This document shows, piece by piece, positions 1 to 12,434 of a DNA stretch of 64,000 bases (within the stretch, counting starts at the first letter, position 1; every line of letters starts with the position of its first letter). A model generated the notes under the pieces. That model was not told where the DNA came from. It ran no database searches and saw only the letters and a list, made by a program, of their open reading frames with translations. Where the stretch lies: NCBI GenBank assembly GCA_903813345.2, contig CAIIXF020000007.1, positions 8,497,730 to 8,561,729 of the forward strand, given 5' to 3'. The position numbers were made by a program, and so were the translations under genes. Source of the stretch: Owenia fusiformis (taxonomy: Eukaryota; Annelida; Polychaeta; Sabellida; Oweniidae).

Positions 1-1655
1 AGTAATAAGTATTTTCATCGCAGGTTAAGTAAATAAAATTCAAATATAAAGAGGCTTTAACACGTAGTGCAATGGGGGAGCTAAGGTTGCCAAACTAGGG
101 GAGTGTAGGTATAGTGTCCTCTGTGTCTCAACTGACATTGATAAAGGCAAAATCAGATCAAGCAAGCAACATTTTCAAAATTTCAATTTTAGAATGCAAG
201 TAGATTAGACTCATATCATTTTTTAACCTTATTTATTTTCTAATAATTTCAAAATTTGTATTGTGTTCACTTTCTATAGATGCATTATATTATATTATTC
301 TGCCTTTAGCAGTAGAAAATGAATCATATGTTCACTGAAAATATCCATGCTATGTAATCAGAATCAGTAAAACATCGATTCATTTTTAACATCAGTTCTT
401 ACCTGTTGACACAAAGCCATACACCATGGTCATCAGTGGTGATACAGACAACAGAACTTTAACATTTAACATATGTAAACAGAAACTTGGTAACTAAAGC
501 CTTATGTAAACTTATGTAAGTACATTTGTAATTTTTAAGTTACAAATGATATAAAATTAATACAAAAAGTTACCTTGTTTTCACTGCCATGAAAGGAACT
601 TCTACTAAATCATTCATTTTTATAAGTTATGAGGCTAGACCTTGTAGAATGTTAATCTCTGGACAGTCTAAACACAAGACTTATGTTCACAAAATATTGT
701 GGTGTGAGAAAGATATCATGGATCACAAAATGCAATGTCCTCATAGCTTTTAGTCAAGAAAGTCTATTTAAAAAGTCCTTGTTGCTTATCTATAAAAACA
801 TTAAAACATAAGCTGCATGCAAGTAACTTATTGATCAATTATAATGTGTTTGATGACTGGTATGGAAGGCATGTTTTTGAACAGGAATACAATCCTTTAA
901 CTTAGATTTAACTTCATCATTATTCTGAAAGTTTATATGAATTAACAATCTAAAATAGTGTTTCAGTTCAACATTGGCACCCATTGAAAGTCATCTAGCA
1001 CACTTTGCATAATTTACTGTCACCTTTTATTAAAAGATGGGCATCCAGTTATATTCACTCCTGCAAACAAACAAAAATATTGTTAAAATATTACCAAACA
1101 ACAATAGCATACAGTACTATGTGATCATAAAGTAAGATGAAAAGTGCTCTAACATATATTGTAAACATTAATGAATCTGGCTCATTGTCTCACAGGATGA
1201 TGCTCTAATAATTATATATACACAAAATAAAATTCAATGTGTTATCAACTTTTAATATTAAGTGTTCTATAACCATGACAACCCATGTCACAGGTCCTAG
1301 AGCATTCAAAAAAGAAAGAAAATATTGTGATCTTGATCAAACAAGCAAAACAAATTGGGATGATCCCCATATTTGTACTAAGAACTTATACAATTTTTCA
1401 CAATAGCAATAATATAATTGATATAGTCTTCTTCCTTTTTACATTCATATTTGAATAAGATGTGTTTGTGTACTGGTCTAGGTCTGTGCCCAAATCTAGC
1501 ATTTAATTTGCATTCTACTTCATTCCATAAAAGCTTTACTCTTTTGCATGAAATGAAAAAGTGTGCAAATGAATCTTCCTCGTTACAATATGTACAATTC
1601 TTTGAGGTCCCTCTTGAAATTTTCCATTTAAAAACAAGGTGATTATTAGTGAAGG
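1..1655. other. AT-rich stretch with no recognisable gene
   Basis: No long open frame, no familiar protein motif and no clear repeat array was seen on either strand. Reading frames here are short and lack codon structure. It could be intergenic or part of a long upstream intron of the transporter gene further right. Confidence 0.5.
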
Positions 1656-1659
1656 TTCT

Positions 1660-3010
1660 TGAAGGCTGTTCCCAGAACTCATCATAGGATCTGGAGGCTA
1701 TACCTATTGTAGACTCTGGAGGCTATACCATCCTAGACTTTTGGAGGCTATACCAATTGTAGACTCTGGAGGCTATACCATCTTAGACTCTTGGAGGCTA
1801 TACCATCTCAGACTCTTGTAAGCTGTACCATCTTAGACTCTTGGAGGCTGTACCTATCTTTGGCTCTAGAGGCTGAATCCATATTATACTCTGAAGTCAC
1901 ACCATATTGGTCTCTGGAGGCTGAATTCATAATATACTATGGTAGCTGTGCTATCTTTGACTCTAGAGGCTAAGTTCATATGATACTCTGGAGGTTGTAC
2001 CATATTGGACTATGTAGGCTGTATCAATTAATTTTAGATTATAGAGGCTGGGCCATCTTAGCCTCTTGGAATTGGAGGTTGTAGCCATCATAGAAGTAGA
2101 CCATTAAAATCTTGAGGCTGAAGCCATATTAGACTATGATTGTTAATATTACTCATAGACTATACCATTTTCCAATCTGGAGGCTAAACCATCTTAGGCT
2201 TTGAAGGCTGTACCATCTTAGACTCTGGAAACTGATCCCATTTTATAACTGGAGGCTGTACCATCTAAGGGTCTGGAGGCTGTATCATCTTAGACTCGTG
2301 GAGGCTTTACTTATCTTAGACTGATCCAATGTTATATCTGGAAGCTGTACCATCTTAGACTAGTGAAGAGGCTGTACCTATCTTTGGCTCTGAATGCTAT
2401 AGCAATCATAGCCTCTGAAGGCTGTACCATCTTAGACTCTGGAAACTGATCCTATGTTATAACTGGAGGCTGTACCATCTAAGGGTCTGGAGGCTGTATC
2501 ATCTTAGACTCATGGAGGCTGTACTTATCTTAGGCTCTGAATGCTAGAGCAATCATAAGGATCTGAAGGTTGTATCACCTTAGACTCTGGAGACTGATCC
2601 AATGTTATATCTGGAAGCTGTACCATCATAGTAAAGAGGCTGTACCTATCTTTGGCTCTGAATGCTATAGCAATCATAGCCTCTGAAGGCTGTACCATCT
2701 TAGACTCTGGAAACTGATCCTATGTTATATCTGGAGGCTGTACCATCTAAGGGTCTGGAGGCTGTACCATCCTAGACTCATAGAGGCTGTACCCATCCTA
2801 GGCTCTGAATGCTATAGCAATCAGAGATTCTGAATGTTGTATCATCTTTGACTTTGGATGGTGAGTATGTATTTCACTCTAGAGGCTGTACCATATTAGA
2901 TTCTTGAGACTGCACTTGTCATATGCTCTGGAGGCTGTATCATCTATATACTCTGGAGGCTGGACCAACTTAGGCTCTTATATCTGAACTATTTTATGGT
3001 CTCAGGCTCT
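1660..3010. repeat. Degenerate minisatellite (GGAGGCTGTACCATCTTA-type unit)
   Basis: About 1.35 kb is built from diverged copies of a unit of roughly 24-30 bases with the core GGAGGCTGTACCATCTTAGA and variants such as GGAGGCTATACCATC. Around 2210-2830 a higher-order block of about 190 bases repeats, containing the same order of variants (ATGTTATATCTGGA, AAGGGTCTGGAGG, GCTCTGAATGCTATAGCAAT). No protein is proposed. The hierarchy suggests local unequal exchange. Confidence 0.85.
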
Positions 3011-4130
3011 ACCATATAAATAAACCAAATAAATAAAACCTTATTATATTAAACCAGCCTTATTGTGATTGGAGTTACATAAAAGAAATTACATGTATCA
3101 ATGTTTATCCTAGTACCCCCTCATAAAATTACCCCAGGGGGTATAAATGGTGATTTTAAGGTTTTCCGCATGTTAGATTTTCTAGATTTTTGATATATTG
3201 TTTTACTTACAAATGGCTATTGATAGCACTAGGTTTACTCATTTTTCATTTATTTGTGAATATTTACAACGGTTTTACTGGAGTATAATCACGGTGTTAT
3301 AGCATGACGGTTACGCCACCTCTGAAAATGAGGTTGGACGGCTACGTTCACTGATTTATCCAATAAAATGGCCACGATGGAAGAGAAAACTAAGGTTGGT
3401 GCATTATTTTCTACTACTGTGTATCAATGAAAGGATGAACGATTTATGTAAGCGTTGCATTCGGTGATGCATTCAGTAATGTATATTTTGAACGTAGTCT
3501 TTGCAAATTGATGGGGATAACATGAAATAAGAGAAAAACTGTTGAGTTTGAAATTCAAAACTACACAAAATTAATTTGTTAATTTTTGTTGTTAGGGCAT
3601 GGTATTCATTGCTTAAAAATCTTGGGGTATATAGATGTAACCTACATACGATCATACAAAGCCAATTGAGTATTGGAAACCACCTAATATGTTCAACTTA
3701 AGCCATAATAATATATTTTGAATTTGCGGTAACGTAAAAAATTGATGGACGGTTACGCGAACCTGATTCAAATATGAAACCCCGATTCATTGTTATTAAT
3801 TTTGTCATCTTAATCAGTACTTGATCCTAAATCTTATTTTGCCTCTTCATTGCTATCTTTTACACTTTCATTGGTTTCATAAATAAAGCAAGCAACAGTT
3901 TTTTCCCTTGTCCTATAGAGGCTGAAACAAGAAACAAATATAGGAAATTCAATATTCCATTTCTTACCCATTATAACAATAACATGGAAAGAGGCTATCA
4001 GATCTAGCAACCTTGACTTGACAGATGTACATGCATGTTACTGTCCGCTAAATATCTTATGTACAACTAATACAATACGTTACCGTCCATAGAATATCTC
4101 AAGTCTATGGCACTGTCCATTATAGACCCA
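3011..4130. other. Unassigned AT-rich DNA
   Basis: No gene is visible. It contains the phrase GACGGTTACGC twice (near 3307 and 3750), which may be a fragment of an unrecognised dispersed repeat. Otherwise it is featureless to the eye. Confidence 0.4.
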
Positions 4131-5970
4131 CTGTGGATATTGCGGCCAATTGTAACACAATCACTGATTGAAATCTAAAGCGGTTAAATTGTAATCCAAA
4201 TTTAAAAATTTAATTTTCTGTCTTAAATACATGTGGGGGGTGTATTATAAAAAAAACTAATTAAAAATGGTTTTAAAGTATTTTTTAATGACTTTATTTG
4301 GTGATTGCTTTTGGCCTTTAAATTGTGTAAAACCCAATTAAGAAGTGGTATTTAATGAGGAAAATACATTTTAACCCACTTATCTAGCAAGAATTCATAT
4401 AACCAATGGATGTGATATGTTACATTTTACATCTGCACCCTACTAATTTTCTAAATCAATTGAGTTTGAGACCTGGATGGTGGTACCACCATTTTTTTTA
4501 GATGTTCCTGTAAGGAGTGTTGAGGAATGTTTGAAAGCAGATCTGATTTCCTCTGGACTATGCAGCCGTAGGGAAGACTGTCAGAATCCATCAATCTTGA
4601 ACTTTTTGATTATGTTTTATAGATTTGTATAATATTCTCAAATGATTGTACATGTACATGGAATCCAACAATGCTACTACTCAGTATAAACTGGACTATC
4701 AAACATTTTCATATCTTAGAAATTATTGTTCCATTGTACTTGAAAGGAATAAATGGATATTGACACAGAATTTTTTTGTAGGAACAATATGACAAAACAA
4801 GACTAAATCCACTATTCTGAGCTCATTTTAATGAGACATACGTATAAGCTTATCTTGAAAGTCATTATGGTAAAATATACCTAAACCATCACAAGCTACT
4901 TTGAAAATGTCATTTTTCCAATTTCCAATCATTTTTACATTTCTTTAGAAATAATAAGACAAAAAAGATGATATACATGTACACCATTTTGAGCTCATTT
5001 AAGATGCAAAAATTTAGATTTTTAAGAAATGTCCAATCACAAGACTATGTGTACCATCTTGAGCTCATACGAGATGCATATATTACATTATCTTAAAAAT
5101 TACTAGGGTAAAATATTGTTACCCCTGGCCCTTCAGAAGCGAAAATGTAAATTTAATTTTTTTAAAATTTATTTTTTATCATTTTTTACATCCAATTAGG
5201 AATGATATGACAAAACAAGATGTTATATACCATTCTGAGCTCATATGAGATGCATACATAGCATATCTTAAAAATTATTAAGGTTAAATAAGGTTACCCC
5301 TAGGCCATAAGAGCTAAAAATTGAAATTTCAATACTTTTTTATCAAAAATACATGACGGTAACTTGGCTATATATTTTGTCTGTGATAAACACCCAAATC
5401 TCTATAACAATGGATTTTTTAAAGACTTCAAGTCATCAAATTCTTGAAATACAGTACTGGATGTCACATATCTAGCCCTTTAAACCATGAATTATTGCTA
5501 GATAATTTAGTTAACATGTATTTTCCCTCTAAACACCACTTTCAAAATGGGTTTTACACAATTTCAAGACTCAAAGCAATCACCAAAGGAAGTCATTTAA
5601 AGAAAATTACTTTAAAATCATTTTTAATTAGTGTTTATAATGTACCCCCCACATGCATGATAGGTGAGGGGGTCAGGGGCTAAAAAATCCACAAAGACTA
5701 TCCAAAATCATTTACACTGAAATCATTTTTCACTCAGATGAAGTGTTTCTATAAATATACCAAGTTTGTTGCTTTTCTGAAAAGATGAACTGATAAAGGG
5801 CTTATTTCTGGACATCTGACTCAATTGCAAGATTAACAGATTCTAAAATTAAATAAATACCAATTTAATTGTATTTAAGACATAAAATTAAATTTTCAAA
5901 ATTTGGATTACAATTAACCGCTTTAGGTTACAATTAGTGATTGGGTTACAATTGGCCGCAATATCCACAG
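4131..5970. mobile_element. Long inverted-repeat element, non-autonomous
   Basis: The left arm (about 4131-4420) and right arm (about 5460-5970) are reverse complements. Both hold CTGTGGATATTGCGGCCAAT, then the TTAAATT/AATTTAA tract, a CATGTGGGGGG motif, TTTGGTGATTGCTTT and GTGTAAAACCC, in mirrored order. The right arm has about 200 extra bases between the outer and inner blocks. The interior has about four diverged copies of a unit containing GACAAAACAAGA, GAGCTCAT and ACCCCTGGCC. No transposase frame is visible, so this looks like a foldback-type element mobilised in trans. The superfamily was not identified. Confidence 0.7.
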
Positions 5971-6040
5971 TCGGGTTACAATTAGCCGCAATGCGGCCAA
6001 TTGTAACCGACAGGGTTACAATTAGCCGCAGTCTCGGGAC
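5926..6040. repeat. Cluster of terminal-repeat-like motifs
   Basis: The motif GGTTACAATTAGCCGCA or close variants occurs at least four times, partly as a palindrome (GCCGCAATGCGGC near 5990). The same motif forms the outer end of the inverted-repeat element to the left. The cluster suggests nested or repeated insertion of related ends. Confidence 0.6.
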
Positions 6041-6224
6041 CCCCATACACGGCCCCTGGGGGTCAGGATGAAAAACACGGAATATATGTGAAATAGATAG
6101 ATGTTGCAAATATACTACCAAAATTTCAAACAATAATATTAATTACTTTGGTTTAGAATGAAAAATTTATGATTTTTGCGAAAAAGTCCCGTCATTTTTA
6201 AAGCGGTGGCCATCTTGAAAAATT

Positions 6225-6314
6225 TTTTTTGGCGTAAAACTATTCATCAATATACATCTTTCCACCAAATATGAAGAAAATCCGTCAACTAATATTTGAA
6301 TTATCTTCCGGACG

Positions 6315-6349
<35 letters not shown>

Positions 6350-6400
6350 GGACGGAGGGCTTCACTATATCCCTACCGAACTTCGTTCGTTGGGATAATT
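6225..6400. repeat. GACGGACGGACTGACTGACT simple repeat within a dispersed repeat tail
   Basis: A (GACG)n/(GACT)n tract at about 6309-6358 is flanked by an ordered non-repetitive context (ATATGAAGAAAATCCGTC before; CTTCACTATATCCCT and AACTTCGTTCGTTGGGATAA after). A simple tract between fixed flanks is typical of the end of a dispersed retroelement or SINE, but the family was not identified. Confidence 0.5.
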
Positions 6401-6419
6401 ACATGTACCAAAAATATTT

Positions 6420-7900
6420 ACCTCAAGACCCCAAAATTATAAATTTTTTTGAAAATCTTTGAGAAATTTTCTCTGATTCTCCATTTAGATTTATCAGGTT
6501 GATCAAGTTTATCTTTGGTGAAATCTTCAAATAACTCTTCTTTGATATTTGAGCTATAATAGACAAAAGGAACATTCATTCTGAATCTAGTGGCCTCATC
6601 TTCCTAAAATATATTTTATTTTTCTCTGTGTTATGACTTTCAGTGTAAGGTAAAGGTCAGCAGTTTGTTTTTACTTATAAGCCCAAAATCCACTGTACAT
6701 GAACAATTATGACTGTGTGTTCTACTGTGTGTTTTTTATTAAGACAGGTTTTACGGTACTATATATACAGTGAGAAGATGTTAATGAAAAGTGAGATGGT
6801 GTGAAATCATCTTGAAATGAAGAATCCACTCATGCAATTCGTCAATAAGCACTAAAAGTTTCATGAAACATGCGAGAATGAGGAATCTTATTTCTGGTTT
6901 TAATTTTAGACTTGCTATTTATTTGCTTTAAAAAGCTATTGTTTGTCAATATAATTTACGATGTTTTCTGCCTCAATCAATACCACTTGATTATCCTTTC
7001 CAATAGATTGATTTTGTTCCTTAAAAGAGAGTTTCATCTTCATCTAATAACTGGCTCTGACACCCAGGGTAACCTTAAAGTAAAGTTGATATGCATTGGT
7101 TTGAGTCTGAAGTTGTTTTCTGGTGATCTTCTGTTATTTTGACAGGGAAATATCAGATCCTCATCCTGAATTTAGGTTGATAGATACATATGGCATCTCC
7201 TCAAGTAACCTCTTATAGAAATTGCCATGGTTCACCATAAAGATCCCAAATACATTTAAGGCAAGGTCCTTTGCAAATTAAATGATCCATTTGAATTTGC
7301 GCTTCTCATTTTCCCTTTTCTGTTATCTTTTGTAGTGATGTGGTCAGACTTGTTAAAACCAAATGATCCGGTTGTGGTTGAGTATGCAATTTCAGTTGTA
7401 CTACATACTGTATATTCTTCTTACAAGGTCGAATGATTCATATCTTTATGGTCACGTTTGTAAAGTTGATATTTGTTTATCTGTTAATAAAGCAGAATTG
7501 TCATAGTCCTGTTCATTATGTCACCATCAGAACTTTGTGGATGGTGTTCAGCGGTAGTGGTTGGCATTCAGCAGTCATTGTTTGGTGTCTGTAACAAATG
7601 GCAGGTGGTGACATTTTGCATGTTAATGCCTGGTTTATTCTTTGTGATGACTTATACTTGTCAACAGTTATCAGTGGGAGAAAAGGATAAATGATGATTT
7701 TGTTTGTGAAAATATTGATTTTAGACCCTGGAAATATGAAGTAAGTCGATATTTAAACTTCATAAAGGGAAAGTAGGGGTTTAAACCATAAATGTTACAT
7801 GGGACAAGTCATATAGCTTTGTAATAAGTGTACACATATAAAATATCTATGTTGAATAACTAAATTACTCATTCTACCTTAATATGTTGATATATTTCAG
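6420..7900. other. No gene seen; contains fragments of dispersed repeats
   Basis: The stretch includes AAAAGAGAGTTTCATCT near 7023, and a segment at about 7500-7640 with GGCAGGTGGTGACATTTTGC that recurs near 15500, 16540 and 37540. No coding sequence was recognised. Confidence 0.5.
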
Positions 7901-8003
7901 TTCTCTAGAATCTCATATCAGATGACAAATACTCGGAGGTAGATCTGACTAGAGGATTCAAGATTTGCTGCAGCTTAAAGGAATCTCACATAATCTCTTC
8001 AAG
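7901..8003 (+). other. Possible untranslated 5' exon
   Basis: A good 3' splice site (TGATATATTTCAG, ending 7900) and a good donor (CTTCAAG then GTATGTTG, at 8004) bound 103 bases. Only a seven-codon frame starts inside (ATG at 7922, TAG at 7940-7942). It could splice to the acceptor at 22880 in front of the transporter start codon. This rests on splice-site shape alone and there is no transcript evidence here. Confidence 0.25.
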
Positions 8004-8081
8004 GTATGTTGTTCTTAACGAAACAGGGACTTTCAAGGTTAGTGTGCATGTTCTGATCTGAATTTTGCTGCAACCCTCAAT

Positions 8082-8381
8082 AGGGTCACATGTTATTTTT
8101 CAAAGAATCACTCCTTCTCCACAATGTCTACATCTCTCACTTTTGCACAATGAGTGCACTAATGTACCCAGAAAAGAATGTAAAGAAGAATGTTTTGATA
8201 CAATGTATAAAAAACAAGAAAATTCAGAAAACTTTCAGAAATTTTTTTTCACTGAATTTACTCGTTTTTTATACATTTTACAAAACAAAACTTCTTTACA
8301 GTCTTTTCTAGGCACTCTTTGAGCAAAACTGAACGATGTAGACAATGTGGAGAAGGAGTGATTCCTGTTTGAATGCACCCT
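8082..8381. mobile_element. Hairpin MITE, about 300 bp
   Basis: The left end (AGGGTCAC..., then AATCACTCCTTCTCCACAAT) is the inverted complement of the right end (TTGTGGAGAAGGAGTGATT-like, then GCACCCT). The arms extend over about 50 bases with few mismatches. The overlapping small reading frames are not credible genes. It lies directly beside the 57-bp tandem array. Confidence 0.7.
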
Positions 8382-8393
8382 GACCTTAAACAG

Positions 8394-8664
8394 GCATGAG
8401 ACATGCCTCATCCAAATTTTTCACTATGATATTTAAACAATATGTTTTTCAAATGAAACATGCCTCATCCAAATTTTTCACAATGATATTTAAACAATAT
8501 GTTTTTCAAATGAAACATGCCTCATCCAAATTTTTCACAATGATATTTAAACAATATGTTTTTCAAATGAGACATGCCTCATCCAAATTTTTCACAATGA
8601 TATTTAAACAATATGTTTTTCAAATGAGACATGCCTCATCCAAATTTTTCACAATGATATTTAA
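8394..8664. repeat. 57-bp tandem array, left part
   Basis: Nearly five copies of a 57-base unit (ACATGCCTCATCCAAATTTT ... ACAATATGTTTTTCAAATGA) are almost identical. As 57 is a multiple of three the array stays open as a 91-codon frame, but the frame has no other support. The array is cut at 8664 by a transposon and continues at 9358. Confidence 0.9.
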
Positions 8665-9357
8665 CCTTTAGCGTGCTGCCGGCGGACTCGTCCGCCGAGA
8701 CTAAAATGTCTCTCACAACTGCCGGCGGACCCGTACGCCCGATTTCAAACTTTTAAAAACTTTACTTTTTCGCGCCATTCGTATTGTCCAATTAGATTGC
8801 CCGATTTATTCAGTGCCTAACATGACTTCCTGTTGACCTAGAAATGCAATATTTCGAAAAATAATTCTCAATTCAACAATTTAAACAGTGTTTAAGTCGT
8901 TTTTAGTGAACGAATCGTACAAAATGGTGGACAAATACGATCACAACGAAAATGTGGAGGAAATGGATTACGATTTCGAGCTCTTTAGGCTCTTGGAAGC
9001 CGATAACGGTCATCGAAAATAGAAGCTAGAATATTTTCTGAATTGAAAAATTGAACATTTGATCGCTGCAAATTCAGATTTGGATTCTGACCAGACGAAG
9101 AGGCGGAGCGGCGGATTCCGGAGGAGTATTCATGGTATATTTATTCCCAGTCGTGTTAATGTACGAAAAAATTCATGAGAACATTTTTTTCATGAGCCAG
9201 GCCACTGTGTCTTCCCTTTGTGAAAATTTTATCCAGATTCATTCAGTAGTTATTGAGATATTAATTATTTAGTCCAGGCATATCATTTTTTGCACTCTTT
9301 GAAAAATAAGCCAGTTGCGTGGGATATATTTGCTGAAATAAGGCAGCATGGTAAAGG
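8665..9357. mobile_element. piggyBac-type element relic, 693 bp
   Basis: The element starts CCTTTAGCGTGCTGCC and ends GGCAGCATGGTAAAGG, which are imperfect inverted termini. It is flanked on both sides by TTAA (8661-8664 and 9358-9361), and the interrupted 57-bp repeat resumes exactly after the right TTAA. TTAA target duplication and CCT-type ends are hallmarks of piggyBac. Subterminal GC-rich palindromes (GGCGGACTCGTCCGCC near 8681) stand out from AT-rich surroundings. No full transposase is present, so it is non-autonomous or decayed. Confidence 0.85.
8924..9022 (+). pseudogene. Short remnant reading frame inside the piggyBac-type element
   Basis: A 32-codon frame starts ATGGTGGACAAATACGATC and is rich in acidic residues (NENVEEMDYDFE) before a stop. 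The position near the left end of the element and the acidic start fit the beginning of a piggyBac transposase, whose N-terminus is usually acidic. Nothing like the DDD catalytic domain follows. It could also be chance. Confidence 0.35.
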
Positions 9358-9436
9358 TTAAACAATATGTTTTTCAAATGAGACATGCCTCATCCAAATT
9401 TTTCACTATGATATTTAAACAATTATGTTTTTCAAA
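9358..9436. repeat. 57-bp tandem array, right part
   Basis: This is the continuation of the array cut by the piggyBac-type insertion: the end of one unit and one more nearly full unit, ending CAATTATGTTTTTCAAATC. Confidence 0.85.
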
Positions 9437-12129
9437 TCAGTGCTGTAAACAGAAGTGAAGAGGAATATAGAATTATATTATTCCCATTGCCTCAAAATTG
9501 CCATGCCTGTTTTTAGGGCTTGTTAATGCCCAAGCTCATTCCCCTCCCCTCCTATCAACCTCCTCTAATCTCATTTCATATATTTTATTTATTGGGAGAA
9601 AATATGAATAGAGGAGAGATGTAATAATATTGTAAGGAATCATCACTTCTGAAATTCAATCATTTTTACATAAAATTGCTTACAAAATAGGCTGTTGAGG
9701 AAATCAAGGGAAATTTACAGTATTGGGAACTCAGCTAGATGTCAAATTGCTCACGAATTTCATGTACATCATCCAATAATAATTTTTATTTAAACTTTAT
9801 TCTATCCCCTTTGAGATGTAAACAGAGTCTGTAGGCAAGATGTTCTTTACTTATGCTTGAACAAGTCACATCCGACGGGAAATACCATCAAAATGTATTT
9901 ATTTGATAAAAATGTTGATTTGCCAAACAGGACCTGATGGATCAAGATACAATACACATCTTGAAGCATTGGCTTTATTATATGATCTCAAATCTCTTAA
10001 AACTATATATTATTGATACTACATGTATGTATAGAAGGAATGAAATTATATTTCTCCAATTTAAATGTCTCAAAAAAGTCTTCTATTTTCAACCTTTTGT
10101 ATAGTTAAGATAGGCTTCATTTAAGAGTAAAGTATGGATTTCTCATCTAAAATTGAAAGTAAGATGTTTATTATGTCAAAAGTAGCTTTAGCATTACGCT
10201 GCACACAGAGTCTAGTTATAAACTACCCTCTGCCTAGTATAGATGATTATATGATGATCTTTATATTTTGATGATGAACTCTGATTGGCTTGGTGAGATC
10301 AGAGATTTGTAAACTGAAAGAGTGAAGACGAAGCTCTCTTTTAAGAAGTGAAGTCGAACGAATGCAAAGTGTACTTCTAAATTAATAAACTAAAAGTTGT
10401 TTATTGTTTACATTTGATTTAAAATCTTGTGAACCTTGTATCCATCAGTGTTTTATACAGTTTTATAACAAAAATATTAAGCTTTTTTAGGGCTTTGTCA
10501 TGTAGCAATTTATGTCTCTCTTGTACAGAATCAATTTTAGAAGGCTTAGAAGGGATTTTAGTTAAAAATCTGGTTTTGTTATGAAAATATACCGACCATT
10601 GAGATAATGCTACATATTTTATAAGATTGGTCTAAACTTTTACAAAATTATTTTCACAAGAAAAAAAGATGTTTTCTTTGGCCTGGCTGATCACCTGGAT
10701 GAAATGTTTCATAAGTGATAAAGCACGATGTCTCTTTAAATTTAAACTGTGGTTGTTTTGACAGATAAGTTCAAAGCAGCATTGTAAAAAACTTATAAGC
10801 GTTACAAAATTTTGAATCTGAAAAATTTCTTTTCATTGTTCACACATTGATGAAAAGAAGCAGCTATATAAAGCTATGTTTGAAATACTTTATATTCTCA
10901 GTGCATCAAAACAGGTATCATAGCAAATGTTTTCACACTGGACCTCCTATTCCTTTTTTACTTTGAGTCTTTGAGTTATATTTGCATTTTTAGATAAGGT
11001 GGAACCATTTGCACCAGTGCATCTTTTGTGGTTGTGCATTTTGGGCTTTTTGCATCAGTATATACGTTTTAGGGTGTTATCTGTTTTTTTGTCTTACTAG
11101 TCTAGATTCTTTGTCTTTTAGCCAGTCTCGGTTATGTTCATTTTAGCAGGTTTTACCATGCTCTGCATCTGTGCTCAGATTTATGATTTGATGATCAAAC
11201 CACAGACTTCAAAACAAATAAACTGCATCATAGACAGGGAAATATTATATGAGAGAAGTATAATGAGGTTTAACCTGAAAGCAATGTAGGAGATACTACA
11301 GATGCTCTACTTTATAAAACATATTATGATGGACATGTGTATAAGGGTACTTTCCATTGATCTACGCAATACAATAATATAAAAAGGAGTTATTTATGGA
11401 ATAGAGTGTCTATGGTGCACCAGGTTATAGGTAGTTCCCCTTGAATGTAGTGACGACTTTGACCTTGACGATTAGACTACGATTAGTGCAAGTTCTTGGT
11501 TTCTATCTACTCTGTTTCTAAAGCTGCTTACAGGATAAAACGTGAGTTAATATTTCCACAGATAAAACAATTAGACATTTATTACTTTCATTGCGGTTAG
11601 TAAGGATGTACTTATGCGTGTAAGTACAAGTTGTTTATATTAGATATTTTGATTATTTAGCTGTAAAAAACAAAGTCATGATTTTACGACTGTAGTAATT
11701 TGTTGTCGGGCAAGTCAGCTACTCAAAGAATAATGTATGATCTGAGGTGTGCATTGTTGTTGTAATCTTTATAACAAAAGCAGTACATGGTGTACGATGA
11801 GTAAGATGTGTACTTAGGTGTCAACATGGTAAATTAGATCACATTTTTTAATCACCATAACAGTATGATGTTGATATTATTAGATCAATACCTTGTGCCA
11901 CATTTTAATTCACTAATGTTTTTTCATCATGTTTTGACATGTCATATTTTTAGTAAAACATTTCTTTTCCATAAATTGGTTTATAAATGATAGTAATACA
12001 TAATGGTCATTTGTATCAAGCTGAAATGAGAGCTTAAATTCAGTAAAAACTCAAAGTTGAAGTTTAGATTGACAAGTTTTGTAATTCCAAAAAGTTCCAA
12101 GGAAAAAAGTTGCAGTGTTTTGTAATGTA
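9437..12129. other. AT-rich DNA without recognised gene
   Basis: No coding motif is visible. GACGAAGCTCTCTTTTAAG near 10328 matches, in inverted form, AAAAGAGAGTTTCATC copies near 7023 and 16053, so dispersed repeat pieces are present. Confidence 0.4.
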
Positions 12130-12322
12130 CAGTGAAACCTGTAAAATAGAACACCTCCATAAGTAGAACACCTCTGTTAGTAGAACACCTCTGTTAGTAG
12201 AACACTTCAGGAGTCCAAAACCAACTGACTTAATGCTTAATGAACCTCTTTAAGTGGAACATCTCCCAAGAAGAATACTTAATACAGGTATGAAAGGTTT
12301 TCCACATAGACAAGTTTTACTG
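12130..12322. mobile_element. pogo/Tigger-like MITE, 193 bp
   Basis: It begins CAGTGAAACCTGTAAAATAG and ends ACAAGTTTTACTG, flanked by TA on both sides. The inside has three near-copies of AGTAGAACACCTCTGTT. TA duplication and CAGTNRAACCTG ends fit pogo/Tigger-derived MITEs (established pattern). No transposase is present. Confidence 0.65.
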
Positions 12323-12372
12323 TATCTACAGATGCAATGGTACTTGGTGGAATCTTGCAAGTAATTCACTAT

Positions 12373-12434
12373 TAATGGTAACAACCATAAATGGTAACAA
12401 CCATAATGGTAACAACCATAATGGTAACAACCAT
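12373..12434. repeat. Short tandem repeat, AATGGTAACAACCAT
   Basis: Four copies of a 15-16-base unit lie head to tail. Confidence 0.9.

Noticed and set aside
8396-8671. 91-codon frame of 19-residue repeats
   Set aside because: Product of the 57-bp tandem array.
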